Below are positions 9,381 through 24,300 of a stretch of 64,000 nucleotides of DNA, one piece after another. Each line of letters begins with the position of its first letter. Within the stretch, counting starts at the first letter, position 1. Origin of the DNA: Doryteuthis pealeii (taxonomy: Eukaryota; Mollusca; Cephalopoda; Myopsida; Loliginidae); the NCBI GenBank assembly GCA_023376005.1, contig CM042143.1, positions 87,198,470-87,262,469 on the forward strand. The letters are read 5' to 3'. The notes below the pieces were generated by a model, which was not told the DNA's origin, ran no database searches, and was given only the letters and a program-made list of their open reading frames with translations. Both the position numbers and the translations under genes were made by a program.

Positions 9381-12300
9381 GTGATTTTTTTTAAAACAAA
9401 AATATTATGCATCCATTCTTTTTAATCAATTACCATTGTTATTCTTTAACTTTGAATATTTTAATTTTTAGAAAAATCGATTTGAATTTGCTTTAAATTG
9501 GAATTTTGGTACAAATGCTGAATAGCGCGCTATAGATAATATCATTAGAATCATATTTTATGTATTAATAGCATTAGATTACGGAAACTCCCGAAGTAGC
9601 CTAACATTAACGTCTCAAAGGTTTCGAGTATTTCCGTGAAATGTAATGCTTTTTTTATTCGTAAGTAAAAAAAAAAAAAAAAAAAAAAAAGTTGGCGGTA
9701 TCAGTATCAGCCGGACAGCGAGGGAGTCTATCCACTTCTCACTAGCGCTTGACCAAGGAGATTGTTTTGGCATCGTAGGTGGAGCTTGGAGCTCCACACC
9801 TTCCCGCACAGATCCCTGTGCTACTCATATGCTGAGTTGGCAAGGGCCAGTATCGAACCAGGAACTCTGTAGTTCCTAGCCTGACATTCTACCGACTGAG
9901 CCACACAGCCCTAATTTTTATAAGTAATTTAATGATACTATCTCTTGCGCACTATTCTGCATTAGTACTAAATTTGGGATTTACGTGAAGCGGAGGAGGG
10001 GACAGTGTTTATTCAAATTTATCTGTTGTATTGGATTTTATTGTGATGGAATTTCTCTCTTTATCGATGCATACACAATACTAGACACCCTTTGAATCCA
10101 TCAGGTTCCCCTGGTAACAGCGGTCCATGATGATAATGATGCTTCTATTTAGGAAGGAGTGAATGATTCTAATTGATTATTCAATCAGTATTTCCAAAGT
10201 TACAGAATTATTCATTTACAGATTGACTGCAAATTGCTTTATTCAAGGCTTTTAAGCATTTTAAGTTTATTGCTTTATTAAAAATCTCACTATGATGTGC
10301 TGTTTTTTTTTTTTGCTGAAGTATGGTTACATACAAACATAATGATAATTTTAATAATATATACGTTATTTGTTAGGACTGATTTAGCTCAGTCGGTAGA
10401 GCATTGCCCTAAGAGTCACAAGGTACCTGGTTCAATACCAGTCCCCACTAACTCAGCACAAGAGTAGCATAGATTGAGTAACCTGTCTGTGCAATAAAGT
10501 GGGGAGCTCAGCAAAAATGGGATAAACTCACTCTCTGTCCAGCTGATACTGACAATAGGTCACAACAACAACAATAAAAATAGGTCATTTACTTAAAGGC
10601 CACTTTCAACAGCCATTAAGTTCAATGTTGTGTTACATCTTATACAATTTATATTATAATTTCAAAGAGATTTTTTTTTTTTAAATTAGCATTTAAGTTA
10701 TCCCCCTTTATTAATCATAATAATTCAGGTGAGCAGAAATGCTGACTTGATATAAGTTGAAAATTGGATTGGAAATTGTTCTATTCAAAAAGAGAGGAAA
10801 CAAGGCTTTTAAGCATTTTAAGTATATTGCTCTAATAAAAATAATGCTATGAAGTGCTGTTGTTGCTTGGTTATGATTACATATAAGAATTTTAATTATA
10901 TATATATATGTATATATATGTGTGATGTTTTTATTTATATATGTATATATGGGAGTAAACAGGAAATTAATCTGACAGTATGTGGAGAAATGTAGACAAA
11001 CACACAGGATGTTACACTGGTTGGAAATTTATTATTGGTCGTAATGGCAATGTTCAAACGTTTCGGTTTATATAGAAACCTTCATCAGGACAATAGGAAA
11101 CAAGTAAAGGAAAAAAGATTTTTGTTGTTAAAAAGGTGATGGATGTTTTTTCATTCAAAAACATCCATCATCTTTTTTATGACAAAAATCTTTTTTCTTT
11201 TACTTGTTTCATATTGTCCTGAAGAAGGTTTCTATATAAACCGAAACATTCAAATGTCATTACGACCAATAATAAATTTCAATCCCGTGTAACATCCCAT
11301 GTTTGTGTATATTTCTCTGTATGTATGTGTATATATCTATCTATCTATATATATATATAGCCAATGAAATCATCAGACCAAGACTAATATGCTTCAATAC
11401 CAATATTAAACACTATTTATAAGTAAGTAAAATCGGGAGGGGGCTAAAGTTGGTATCAGCCAGACAGTGAGGGAGTCTATCCCCCGTTCACTAGCACTAG
11501 ACCAAGGAGATTGTTTTTTGCGTCTACCATCTGCTCTTTACCACACAGATCCCTGTGATACTCATATGCTGAGTTGACGTGGGCCGGTATTGAACCAGGA
11601 ACTTTGTGGTTCCTAGTCAGACACTGTACTGACTGAGCTAACTAGCAGGACCTGTTGATATACTACAATCATCATCAGCATTGCAGTCTCAGAAGACTAT
11701 ATATTTCTCATGCCCCTGAAGTTACAGCACATTCTGTGACTGTAAAGTCCAATGTTCAAAAAACAGCCCTGACCGTATGTGTCACATGTGAAGGCTGCCC
11801 CTGAAGATGTTGATGTGCTGATGCTCTGTTGCCGTCACTTTCTTCTGGACCTCTTAGTTTCATAGTGTTGCACCAGGGTGACTTCAGACATGAATAGTCC
11901 GCTATAGAGAACCTGGCACCACCGTGGGGGGGGGGGTCCTGAGCCAAATTTTCCCAGCTGGAAGGGTTGATTCCAAAGCACAGTATGTTAATTTAATTAT
12001 TACAATGTTTGATATGTTTACTTAAGAGCTATTGCAAAATATTTCAATATGTAAAAAGTGTAATAATCTTGATTTAACTTCTTTTTTCTTTTTCATTATG
12101 TTCAATTGAAACAGATGAGCGTTATTGCTTCTGCGCGCTCATCCTCTCTCTATCATTCCCCTACTCTCTTTCTTTCTTATATTTTTTCTCTGTAACATGT
12201 CCTTTTTCTTCCCTTTCTTTATAATGAAATCTGAATGGTCCATTATTTAGCTGAGGTGATGACACTTATAAGAAATAAGAATTTGGCAATTAAGCAACAC

Positions 12301-15300
12301 CAGATATTTAGGATTTACATTCTTGCATTTCATCTTGGCCGATTGGACTGTCTTATTTTTTATCAGAGGGTGTTACAAGATGATAACAGTCGGAAGAGTG
12401 AGGAACAACAGTATTAATATATAAATACTAGACCAAATGTGGCCTGTTGGGTCACACATTGAGCTCTAGGTAGATAATTGGGATTAGGAAAAGGTGAGTT
12501 TGCAAAACGAATTAAATTTGAAAAAAATTAGATACGGCTGGATGATTTTTTTTAAAAACATTAAAATCAGCTTGAAAGATTCCTAAGGAAGGGGACGTTT
12601 GAGCTGTTTGTGAAACTTAACACACAATTTTCCCACTCTTTTTGCTCTCATAGAGAAACTAACATATTTAATGAGGAGGTAATCAAAATATACATAGAGA
12701 GGGGGGAAAGTGACAGGCAGAATGTGAAGTAAGGGACAGGTCAATTTTTTACTTAATTGCAAATTACGACTAATTAGAACCAATAAAAATTGATTTTTTT
12801 CTCAAACATAACTCAATCCTAGAACTAAAGTATATTTTCATATGAATTTTGTGTCCTTAAACTAAATAGGAAAAGTATATTATTATTTATATTTTTTAAG
12901 GCAATTAGGAAAAAAGCCTTTAGAAAACAATCATTGATTCACTCAGCTTTAGTATTATAATATTTCATCATCAAGTTGTGCTGACAGCATGGATTCCCTT
13001 GTATTCTCTTACCATCCATCTCTATTAGTCATTACTCCAGGCAAGTCCTCAACATGGCATCCAGTGTCCATACAGAGCTTTTGTTTATATTTACCGACCC
13101 CCTCCGCATGGGCATGATATGACGCATGGTGAATTTCTTAAGCAGAGTTTAACAGATTTGAATTCAGAGTTTTCCTATTCCTAGACTGGTTGCCATACCA
13201 AGGTTAAAGAGTCCTGTCTGCATTATTATTTACCCATAGATGCAAGAAGGGTAGTTGGAGGCATAATAAGGCTATTAGTGCTATGTGAAATGCAAACAGC
13301 CTTGTCCAGGATTTGAACTTGGGTTGCTGAGCAAATCCAGTTGGTTTCTATAGGCAAAGAGTTTACAAAATGACAAATGAGGGACAAGGATGTAACAGAA
13401 TGACAAATGAAGTGTAAGAATGTAACAAAATTACAAATGAAGGGTAAGGATCTAACAAAATGACAAATGAAGGGTAAGGATCTAACAGAATGATAAATGA
13501 AGGGTAGGATGTAACAGAAAGACAAATGAAGAGTAAGAATGTAACAGAAAGACAAATGAAGAGTAAGAATGTAACAGAATGACAAATGGAGGGTAAGGAT
13601 GTAACAAAATTACAAATGAAGGGTAATGATGTAGCAGAGTGATAAATGATTAGGATGTAAGAGAATGACAAATGAAGGAAAGATAAATGAAAGATAAGGA
13701 TGTAAGAGAAGGACAAATGAAGGGTAAGGATGTAACAAAGATAAATGAAGGATATGGATGTAAGAGAATGACAAATGAAGGAAAGATAAGGATGTAAGAG
13801 AATGACAAATGAAGGAAAGATAAATGAAAGATAAGGATGTAAGAGAATGACAAATGAAGGGTAAGGATGTAAGAGAATGACAAATGAAGGGTAAGGATGT
13901 AACAGTATGACAAATGAAGGGTAAGGATGTAACAGAAGGGCAAATGAAGGGTAAGGATATAACAGAAGGACAAATGAAGAGTAAGGATCTAATAGAATGA
14001 TGGGTTAGAAAAAGTAAACAAAAATTTAATCAAACATTTTCTTATATATTCTTTTCTTAAATAAATTCATTTTACTTCAATTTTTTTATTTCTCATGTAC
14101 TTTATTTAATTTCTATATTGGAGAAACTTGAGGATCCCCCAAACCAGAAATGCCCTGGATGCCCCTGACTCTGGGCAGCAGTGAAAATTGGGGAAGTCTT
14201 AACAAAAATGAATCCATATTATTTTTTGGACTGTTGTCCTTATCTTTATTGTTATATACACAACATTTTCAAGCGATGTGCCCTTCGGGTGTTTCTTGTT
14301 GAACTCTGTAACTTTCTCATCAAACTCGGGAGACTTCATGTTGTAATTAGGAGTTTTCATAGAACTTCAAACCAAACCTTTTATTTAATCCATTGGGGTA
14401 TATTGTTCTCATTCCGGTAACTGTGACGGGGTGAAAGTGTTAAGTATTCTATGTTATTTTTTCAGCTGTAGTCAGGATTGAACCTGCAACCTCCAGATGA
14501 TTGTCACTTAGAACTGTATTAATCCAATGCTTACATCCATTATACCATGTATCCTACTGAGGGCATATCAATCAAAACCATGTGCATATAACAATAAAGA
14601 TGAGGACAACAGTCTAAAAAATACAAATAATACAAATTATCAAGCCTCATCTAAAAAAAATCAGTCAAATAAAAATGATGCAGCGGACATAGGTGTTAAT
14701 ACAGTTCTAAGTGACAATCATCTGTTGGTTGCAGGTTCAATCCTGGCCAAGGGTGATAATAGCATAGAATACTTAATGTAGCTTAACACTTGTATCTGGT
14801 CATGGTTAACAGAATGAGAACACTCTACTCCCATGGATTGAATAAAGGGTTTGGTTTGAAGTTCTGTGAAGGCTCCCGTGTTTGGCAAAAAGGTTCCCGA
14901 GTCCGACAAGAAACACCTGAAGAAGGCTGGAAGGCACATTGGCCGAAACGTGTAAATAACAATAAAGATGAGGACAATAGTTTGAATAATCCAAATTATC
15001 AAGCTTCATCTCATAAATTATGTCAAATAAAAATGAATCATGTCAGAAATGGGACTACAACTTTACCTTAAAAATGTCAGTTTATTTTTTTTGGGGAAAA
15101 CTAAATTCAAAATCTCAGCCATAGTGTTGTGGTTAATGGGCTTCAAACTTGTATCACAAACATTTGTGCTTTTGTTTAAGAATTAGTCATAACTAACAGG
15201 ACCTGTGGGTATATCACACTATCATAATTTAATTATTACGTTTGATATGTTTACTCAAGAGCTATTGAAAAATAGTTCAATATGTAAGTAAGTAAAGTAA

Positions 15301-18300
15301 AGTCATCGTGGCGGCCTAAAGTCGGTATCAGGGAGTCTATCCCCTTTTCAATAGCGCTAGACCAAGGAGATTGTTTTTGGCGTCTGAGGTGGAGTGCCAC
15401 ACCTACCATCACCTCCTTACTTTACTGCACAGATCCCTGTGCTACTCATAACGCTGAGTTGGCGAGGACCGGTATCGAACTAGGAACCTTGTTGTTTCTA
15501 ACCGAACGCTCTATCGACTGAGCTAACCCGGCCCATAAAAAGTATAATAATCTTGATTTAACTCTCCCTCACTCTTTTTTTTTTTTTCTTTTTTTCCTTC
15601 TTTTCATCTTTTCATTATGTTCGATTAAAATAGAATAGTGTTTCGCTTCCGCGCTCTCACTCACTCTCTCTATCTATCTTTTCCCTAATCTCTTTCTTAT
15701 ATTTTTCTGCAAAGCATGTCGTTTTTCTTCCCTTTTTTTCTTTATAATAAAAACAGAATGGTCCATCATTTAGGTGTGGTGACGACACTCATAAGAAATA
15801 AGAATTATGCGGTTACCCAACACCAGATAATCAGGATTTACATTTTTGCATGTCATCTTTCATTTTTAACCAGAGGGTGTTGCAAGATGATAACAGTCAG
15901 AAGATTAAGGAACACGATTATTAATATATAGATCAGGTTCACGAGCAAAACTTAATTTGTCAAAAGTGTATATCATAATTATTCATGCATGACACCCCTA
16001 AATATGGATGACAAAATTCCTTTGGTGGGGGAGTATTAAAAAAAAAGTATTTTGTATATAATACGCACTAATATAAGAATTTATAGCTGTTAAATTTAAC
16101 ATTTGTTCAACTTTTTATCCAGTTTGTATTGACTAAAAAAAAATTTTTATACAGTTTACTTATGTTTTGAAACAAAACATTTACACAATACTTAGTGTCT
16201 CTATGAAATATGTAACATATCTTGGACGTCCCTGTGTGCTCCAATCATGTCTTGCCTTTCATCTTCACATGTCTTGCCTTTCATCTTCACATGTCCCAAT
16301 CATGTCTTGCCTTTCATCTTCACATGTCCCAATCATGTCTTGCCTTTCATCTCACATGTCCCAATCATGTCCCTTTCATCTTCACATGTAAATCATGTCT
16401 TGACTTTCATCTTCACATGTCCCAATCATGTCTTGACTTTCATCTTCACATGTCCAATCATGTCTTGACTTTCATCTTCACATGTCCAATCATGTCTTGC
16501 CTTTCATCTTCACATGTCCCAATCATGTCTTGCTTTCATCTTCATCTTCACATGTACCAATCATCATGTCTTGACTTTCAAAATGAACACTTGCTAAAAT
16601 AGTTATTAGCCTTTTCTCTAAATACATTTCTTAACTCCTGTCACTTTAAAAACATCCATAATTATTTAGACAATAATTTTTTCCATTCTTTTATATTGTC
16701 CTGACGAAGATTTAATATAAACCAAAACGTTTAAACGTTGACTTTACCATAAAAAATAAATTCATCTTTTTCGGAATATGTTTTTCTATTCTCTGCAGTA
16801 TTTAGAACAAACACACGGACATGTTCACACAAAAATGCAACAAACTTGTGGGAAAAATAAACTGACATTAGGAGAAACAAAATTATAAACAAACATACAT
16901 TCCAGTGGCAATTTCTCTGTAGCAGCATACAACAGAAGTGTTTGAATCATAAATCTAATATCCAAACGGTCATATTGTCTTTAATATGATGATGCATGTA
17001 GCTAGACAAAAAGTTAATATTTACTTATTGTGTATAATATGTAACCCCCCCCCCCGCCCCCAACTTTAAGGCATAAAAATGTGGACCAAGTTATGGTTTA
17101 AATAGTGCCATTGCTGTTATTCTACAAGAATTGAATAACCCACAAATGTTGATATGCCATTAAACAAAGTAAATAGTAAATAATATCCCCAGTGGTTCAA
17201 AAGTTATGAGAATTTAAAGCCCCGAAATTGGGGGTACAAAAGAGCACATGAATTTGTTAAAAAAATATGTCAAGTCATGGACCAAATCAAAACAAAAAAT
17301 TAAGTAATTTCTTCACCATTTCTTTATTTTTGGAACAATTTTGATAAAACTTTGCATTCATATGTAAAATTGTGTGTTATTTCTGATTCTGCACTTAAAT
17401 TTTATATATCTCCATGCTAGAACCCATTATTTGGGGAATAAAAAGTAGGGATATCAAGATTTTTTTTAAAAAGTTTACCACAAGATTATTCAATATTTTC
17501 ATTTTAATATGGCATATATACACATATATAGTATTAATTTATATAAATAACATCACTTTGGACTTAAAAATACCTTTTTAAATACCTGCTATAGAAGAAA
17601 TAGAATAACTTTATATAATTTTATTTAACAAAGCCTGCCTGCAGGTAGCATGTACAGCTTTGTTTAAAAATAATACCGTTTTAACTCGCCGTAAAAAATA
17701 ATGCCGTTTAATTCAGCATAAAAAATAATTCAATGGTTAAAAACACATAAAAGTTACATATTTAGAAAGATTATTTTCTTTTCTTTCCAACCATATAAAT
17801 ATTTAAAAAATTGGTCCAGAAATAAGCAATTAATTAATATTTAAACTAGTAAGCTCTGAAAAATTGGCGCCTGTTGTTTACGTAAACAAGTAACGTAGAC
17901 AAGTAAATTTTAATTTTTTTTTTTTTTTTTTCAAAATTCAAAATTTCTAAGCAAATCCCTGACGGTATACAATCATTTTTATTTCACACATTATATACGA
18001 AAATAATCTTAAGGCTGTCTCCTATTAGGGATATAGTGCTTTTTTTTTTGCTTAGCTTATATTTTTTGAAGAAATTGTTTTCAACTTTGGTCTATTGTAG
18101 TTTCACTCCCAAAGGTCAGAAAAGAAAAAAACAAATTTCTGCTTGTAGTTAAAATTGTCTCCTATTTAAGTCTAAGATTTTAAGAATATTGATAAAGATT
18201 AACCACTTTGATTTTTTTTAAAAATGTAACACAGAAAATTTGCCCACGTAAAAAAATTTGTATCACACGTTTTCAGCACTTTTAAGACAAAATACCATTT

Positions 18301-21300
18301 TAACTCACTGTAAAAAATAATTCAATGGATAAAAACACATACAAATTGCATATCTAGAAATTTTATTCCATTTTCTTTCCAACGAAATAAATAATTTTAA
18401 AATTGGACCCAAAATACGCTAGTAATTACTTTTTTAAAGCCGATAAAGCCAGAATTACGAGACATTGTTTACATTTGAAAACAGAGTAAATTTGACGGTT
18501 TTCTCTTCAAAATTAAAACTTTGAGCAAAATCCCTGACGGTGTACAATCATTTTTATTTCACACATTATATATGGAAATAATTCTGAGTCTGTCTTCTAT
18601 TACTGGTATATGTATAGGTAGAGTGATGTCCCCCTGTGTGTTGTCTGAATGGACTGGTCTGCCCTTGGAAGAATGGGCATAAATAAAGAGCTGAGAGGCG
18701 GTCATTTGCAATCGGTCAACCAACATTTGAACCACTTACAAAGTCTTATGTACTTTATATGGCACTGCGAACAGGGATTTTGACTTTGGATTTCAAAAGA
18801 GAAAATGGCTTCCCAAAGTCACATAACAAGCTCCTATCCATAGCCCGTGTTTTCTGGCCCATGTGCAAGGAAATGTACTGCCTGGAAGGAGTAATATCAA
18901 AGGCAACAAGATCCTCATACCCTGGCAACTTTGAGCTGAGGTATTAGTCACTTCATTCCGCATATCAAAGTGTTAGGGGCATACTGGTACACAGCAAAAG
19001 ATGCACGGCATACTGGTACTTGAAATGTGCCCACTTGTTTACAGCCCACACAGGACTCTCCCACAGATTCTGGGCCCCAGCAGCAACGACTACGTGATGA
19101 GGTCATGGACACTCATAAGAATATCAATGTCGCATCGCCTGGCGTGCAGCACGAGCCGGAGGAAGGAATAGAGGTTAACAACGTCCCAAGTGCGTCAGAG
19201 GGTGATGTAGGAGAGTGCCTACATCCATTCGAACTCCCACCATTGAGACAACGCTTGTGTCGCAGGATACGGGCACCAATAACCTTGCCCCCACAAATGC
19301 ATGGACAATCACACAAAAACTCAGATGCATACAAACCATGATGACCACGTCAGTTCATCCCGTGGTCAGGGAGAGGGCATGTATAAGTAGAGATATCCCC
19401 CTGTGTGTTGGCTGAATGGACTGGTCTGCCCTTGGAAGAATGGGCATAAATAAAGAGCCGAGAGGTGGCCATGGGCAATCGGACTATACTATAAAGAAAA
19501 AGTTCTAGGTGCAGTGGTCAGTAAAGAAGGTCATGCTAACAGTTTTCTAGGACATAAAATAACCTATCAGTATTGATTTCAGTGTATAACCCGTCAGCCC
19601 GATGAGCTAAAGGGCTCACTGAATATCTGAAAATGGCCGTCAAGATCGGATTCACTCCATCAACCATGGGTTGCAGTGTTTTCTACATTTGCTAAAAATC
19701 TGGCCGAATACCCACATTGTGCTCTCAAACGACCAGAAATCCGCTGCAGAAGCTGATACCCTATGGTTAATGGCGGCTTAGTGGTTATATAACGAAACAA
19801 TGACTCTTTTTCTTTCAAATTTAACAACATAAATTTATATGCAATAAGAAAATACAAAAGTCAATCTTACTCGAAGCTGTGGGAGTGATGAACTACTAAT
19901 CAATATGTTCTGGTCAGAATATAATCATGGGTTCAGAAAAATATTGCTCAGGCAGTTCTTAAAGTGTTTTGTTGGCTAAGTTCTTCCCCCTACTCGAATT
20001 CAAGAGAGGAATCTTTTTTCTCTAAGTCTTCGATAGTATTGGCTGAAGTCAGTTTGTCTGTTGGCTCCTCAGCGTCTGTCTTTGCTGCTCGCTCAGCCTA
20101 TTCTGCCTTAGTGTCAAAAAAAGTCTCTGGCATGAAGATATTAGCAATTCTTTTTGGACATCCCACTTTGGGCAAAAGTACAGCCCCTCTTAGTGCTAAT
20201 CCGCCAATGGAATCCAACTTCTCTTGTCCATATTACCAATCTCCATCACCTAAGTCCCACCCCTTTTCTTTTCTTTTTTCTATTAGCTCTTCCGGACACC
20301 CAAGTGGTTTTCAACAAAGCAAACATCTGCTTTGATTTTTATCTAAGTTTCCCTTTTATTTTTTTTTAATTATTTTATTTGAATTCTGTTTAAGTGGAAA
20401 AGATCATTTCCTTTGGATCAATCAGTCACCCCCTCTAGCCACTCCAAGCGGTTCTCAACAAAGTGTCAGATCCCCAAATAAATATCCGGGTTGATTTTTA
20501 TCTAAATTCCATTTAAGTGGAAAAAATCATTTCTCTTTTCTATGCTCAAGATAAACTCTGACCACAATGATAAGAAAGATTTCTAAGTACTTTTCCAGCA
20601 TCTAATTCCAGTATCTCAAACCATGACCAGGTCACAATTGAAGAATGTTCAATTGTAAATTGTACCAACTTCTTTGACAAAACTCACCTTATTTATTGAA
20701 TGACCCTCATTTGATTCTAATGTAATTTGATTTATTGTAATTGTTTTTTATTCTTTTTTTCTTTTTTTTTTTTTTCTTTTTTTTTCAGGCCTGTATTTAG
20801 AAGTTATCAACCAATTGATGACAGTCTTAAAGAAAACTCATTACCAAAATCTGAACCTGGCAAAGGTATTTTTTAAAATTTAATTTCTAATAATTTTCAT
20901 ATCTTATTGATTCTAGCAAAAGTATTTAAGTTTTAATGTAATATAATATCATATATACTAATAAAACTAAATAAGAATGAATATAAAAATATTGCTTATT
21001 TTGATATTTTAAGTGATTTCTATATAAAATTATACTTAGGATTGCTTTTAATACATTTGAGAATAACAGGATAGTATTAAAAATCAGTAACAGTAAATAA
21101 TTATTTACTAAACCTAGTTTTGTTAAAATCATTATGCAAATTATTCCCACTATATACTATGTAAATCTTTATTTAGAGATATATAACACATATTTCAGAA
21201 TTTTAAATGCATTAATAATATGGGCAGTTTTGAAGCAAATCTAACTCAGCTAGACTTTAACAAAGACATTATTGATAAGTGCTTAAATGCTAATGCTAAA

Positions 21301-24300
21301 TAAGATTAAATAATGGCTATTTAATAATCGTTGAGAATATAACTTAAATAACTAAGGAAATCGTGACATCAGTGGTGACTTAGTTTTGGTTACAGACAGA
21401 CAGTTACATAATTTCCATTACTATAGAATGCAATAAAAGATTTAGTATTTCTAAAAGTAAAAACTTCAAGGTTTGCTTAACGAGTTTGAATTGTCGTTTT
21501 AGGATTTGTCTTCCTAAAGGTCTGTATTCTTTAGATTTTTTGGACTGTTGTCCTCATCTTTATTGTTATATACACAACGTTTTGGCCAATGTACCCTCTG
21601 GCCTTCTTCAGGTGTTTCTTGTCGAACTCGAATGAGGACAACTGTCTGAAAAATCTAAATATTACAAATTATGAAGCTTCATCTCAAAAATTCTGACAAA
21701 TAATTCCTGAAGGCCATTGCCATTACTCCCAGGTCCACTCTGACTTGGAGTGGTAATATCTGTTAAGATCCCATCTATGGGTCAAATAGATCTGTTTAAA
21801 GATTATTTATATTCCATAGAGCTATGTGCAGATAACTCCTCTTAAGAAACAAAGTACACAAAAATATAAATATGAACATACAATGAATGGGATTCATTAA
21901 GTTCTTGGCATAAAATAACCCTTGACAGGTTGACATACCATTAAAATCTATATATTAATACTTGTGTTTCTTAAAAGTATGAGCATTATAATGTTGCAGC
22001 ACCCTCTGGTTAAAAATGAAACTGTCCAATTTCTTGCTAGTACATGTAATTATTTGCTGACAATTTTTTTTTTTTAAGTTTCACTTGGATATTAACAAAA
22101 TTAAAAGTTTGAAATCTTTTAGCAATGTTTAATCAATTTTTTTTTTTTTTCTTTTCTAGTTGAAGAAAAAATACAGGACCAACTGGAAGCAGCCAATGTG
22201 AAAACTGTTGTTGAGGATGTGGTGAGTAGCTATAATTACTAAGCTTAGTCTGTCACCCTGTTGGCTGAGGCTGTACAATATACTGACTGAACCTCTGTAG
22301 AGGGGTGAAATCCCTCCAATAGGGCTACCTGTTGGCCATGAGTGGTGACCCATGATGCTTGAGGAAGAAATCCTAGTGGCTGAGCAGTCTGGGACTTACA
22401 ACACTCCATGTTGGCTCTTACTTAAGCTAGATGGGTGGTCGGAGATATCCCCTCCAATCAATCAGCTGGTCATGTCAAGTCCTAGCACCTATATGATTGT
22501 CCAAACCCTATTACTCTTATGGAAAACCCCCAAACCCTTTTATCATATATGTGCTAGAAGATGGTGGCTGAGGGTCTTGGGTGTCCTGGGTATAACATTA
22601 AACTGCATCTAATGGCGAAGTCATTTTTAACCATAGCAAGATGACAATAGCCAGATTATTAAGGAACACGAGTATTAATATTAAAAAATGGTTCTTTTTT
22701 TTTTCACTGCTTTTTTTTTTGGGGGGGGGTCAAGTACCGTGGATAATTTAAAAGTATGAACAGAAGAGATGTCCAGAAATATCTAAGTAAAAAAAAAAAA
22801 AACTGACCCATTGTAAATCTTAATTTATTTTTGCTGATTATTTGAAACCAGAAGAGAATGTAGGAAATCTTTTGTCAGTGCCAGAAACAATTTGATAATT
22901 ATGTTGTATACCCCATTGACATCGTACCCCGGGTATACACATCGAGAGAGTTCTTGTGTGATAGAGAGACAGACAGATAGGGTTAAGACTCTGACTTGCT
23001 TCCATTTCTTCTTCCTTTCAGCTCTGATCATCAAGTGATGTTTCCTTTACTTCTTTGGTTGTCGTTGCCTTGTCTCTTCTAGTTCTAAATTCTTGTCTGG
23101 CTGTTTCTAACTAAGGGCTTCTTTTTAAATCATGCAATTAATTAACTACAAGACTTTGTTTTTCCTTGATCAAAGATTTTATTACTGCATTGCCCATTTT
23201 CACCGTGCGAGAGTTACAACCTCAGCAGAGAGATCCTCTCTACCTGACGTCTGGTTGAAAACTGATTACCTAACTAACTTTATCACGTGACTCGCGAGAT
23301 TCTCGCCTCTGGGGTCAGTTGGGGCCATAAACCATTGCTGGTATTTTTCTATCCCCTGATCTGAAAAACAATGGACCCTTAGAATTCTCGCTACAGGGCT
23401 TGTCAAAAACCCACGCCACCATATAATTATGTAACAATTACCTTCTTTTTGAATATTAGACTGAAAAGATAAAATCAAATACAGAACAACTAATCCTCTG
23501 CAATTTTACCTTGTAATAAATATAAGCAGTTTTAACAAATTAGATTAATTTCATTATATACACTAGCAAAATAATAATAAAAAAACGCCCTCCGGGCAAT
23601 GTAAAAATAAATTTTTGAAAGATATTGCTTGAGGAGGTGGAAGTTAAAAATTAAATGTCGGAGAGTTTGAACCATAAATCATGAAATCATCAAATTTATT
23701 AAAGGAGTAAAAAAAAAATAAAACAATTTGAAATCAAAACTAAGTTCTATTAACTTTGAATATCTATTAAATAAAACAAACTATATATAAATATATGATA
23801 CTGGGAATGTATCTATTAAAACTTGTTTTAAAAAACAATGAGGACTGTCTAATGTTGCATGCTCAAATTTTGAGTGTATTTATTCTATGTTATGACGATT
23901 TCGGGTATAGTGACGTAAGCAGTGACGTAGTTTTTGTTACAGACAAAAACCGGAAGTGAATCTCCATTATTAATAGATATGATATATATTAATACTCTTG
24001 TCCCTTAATCTTCCACCATTATCATCTTGCAATACTCTCTGGTTAAAAATGAGACCGTCCAAATCCTCCAAGATGAAATGGAAAAAAAATGTAAATCCTG
24101 ATTATCTGGTGCTGCTTATCTGCAAAGTTCTTATTTCTTATGAGTGTTGTCACCTCAGCTAAATAATTGACCATTCCGTTTTTTATTATAAAGAAGGAAA
24201 GGGAAGAAAAAGGGCATGCTACACAGAAAAAATATAATAAGAGATTAAGGGAAAGATAGAGAGAGGAGATGAGCACGCGGAAGTGATAAAGCTAATCTGT

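Larger units (their letters stand above)
10975..11325. repeat. Foldback element with hammerhead-like motifs in both arms
   Basis: An inverted repeat centred near 11150. The left arm (about 10995-11145) and right arm (about 11155-11320) are reverse complements with scattered differences: each contains accaataataaatttc, aaccgaaac, the ctat/atag loop block and aacatccatca. Each arm includes one copy of the family P motif described at 11219-11258. The whole could form a roughly 150-bp imperfect stem. Located in CCDC12 intron 1. Confidence 0.8.

Noticed and set aside
19964..20335. 123-codon Ser-rich plus-strand frame in CCDC12 intron 1
   Set aside because: No recognisable family, no splice signals tying it to CCDC12, and part of it belongs to a local imperfect duplication.
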